Part shown: positions 23,177-23,299 of the stretch, piece after piece
Layout: the number at the start of each line of letters is the position of its first letter
Position numbering within the stretch: the stretch's first letter is position 1
NCBI GenBank assembly: GCA_022566355.1
Contig: JADFJB010000074.1
Coordinates: 1 to 23,299, forward strand
Source: a candidate division KSB1 bacterium
GTDB taxonomy: Bacteria > Zhuqueibacterota > JdFR-76 > DREG01
Length of the DNA: 23,299 nt
Direction of reading: 5' to 3'
The notes under the pieces: generated by a model
What the model saw: only the letters and a program-made list of their open reading frames with translations
Told to the model about the DNA's origin: nothing
Databases searched by the model: none
Translations under genes and position numbers: made by a program

Positions 23177-23299
23177 ATGAAATCCAAAATTATTAGCGGT
23201 CTAGCTGCATTGTTCCTGGTTGCATGTACCAGCCAGTATGCCGGTGATAAAACATCACTGAAAATCGATTATGAAAGTTACAAGCTGGATAATGGACTT
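23177..23299 (+). CDS. N-terminus of a probable M16-family metallopeptidase lipoprotein (runs off the window)
   Basis: The first 41 codons of a lipoprotein: signal peptide MKSKIISGLAALFLVACTSQ with lipobox LVAC (Cys17). It continues SLKIDYESYKLDNGL, which matches the entry strand of M16 (pitrilysin/insulinase-type) domains (xxYxLxNGLxVVLxxD). The zinc motif HxxEH would lie beyond the window, so the assignment rests on this short stretch. AAAGGAG is placed six bases before the ATG at 23177. Confidence 0.65.
   Translation, partial: MKSKIISGLAALFLVACTSQYAGDKTSLKIDYESYKLDNGL

Overview
The window is moderately AT-rich bacterial DNA. A large secreted subtilase on the minus strand ends in a NYPNPFNPNT-type C-terminal sorting domain of the kind used by the type IX secretion system. 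With several lipoproteins and TTG starts, this points to a member of the FCB group, of the KSB1/Calditrichota/Ignavibacteria kind. That assignment is inferred from style, not from a marker gene.

Region 1 (1-5.6 kb) is mostly minus-strand accessory genes, many of them damaged. It holds the front of a haloalkane dehalogenase gene and a HigA-like antitoxin whose HigB toxin survives only as a 3' stub. A VOC/glyoxalase-fold protein follows, then a short decayed second copy of the dehalogenase start. Next is an AbiE-type pair, AbiEi antitoxin and AbiEii nucleotidyltransferase, whose AbiEii reading frame is broken twice, with compensating shifts. A double-GNAT protein and an internally deleted TPR lipoprotein complete the region.

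Region 2 (5.9-13.0 kb, minus strand) is the most interesting part. Read in the direction of transcription, it contains a cytochrome bd-like integral membrane oxidase subunit without CydB, a diheme cytochrome c, and a membrane-anchored monoheme cytochrome c. These are followed by a diheme cytochrome c fused to an ethylbenzene-dehydrogenase-type heme-binding domain, an AhbD/NirJ-like radical SAM/SPASM enzyme with a C-terminal protochlorophyllide-reductase-like domain, and an unrecognised 257-residue protein. The first four genes overlap end to start, so they are very probably co-translated. I infer a cytochrome c-linked, bd-like terminal reductase with its own tetrapyrrole-modifying enzyme.

Region 3 (13.3-19.0 kb) holds small and housekeeping-like genes: a 73-residue hypothetical protein, an alkyltransferase-like protein lacking the acceptor cysteine, a small membrane protein and a TPR lipoprotein directly downstream of the 1172-residue T9SS subtilase.

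Region 4 (19.2 kb to the end, plus strand) has a small lipoprotein, a six-copy 17-bp tandem repeat and a second subtilase that ends in a C-terminal transmembrane tail instead of a T9SS domain. It also has a divergent Lgt-like diacylglyceryl transferase paralogue and the first 41 codons of a probable M16 peptidase lipoprotein. The tailed subtilase beside an Lgt paralogue suggests, speculatively, a dedicated processing or anchoring pair. No rRNA, tRNA, CRISPR array or transposase was recognised.
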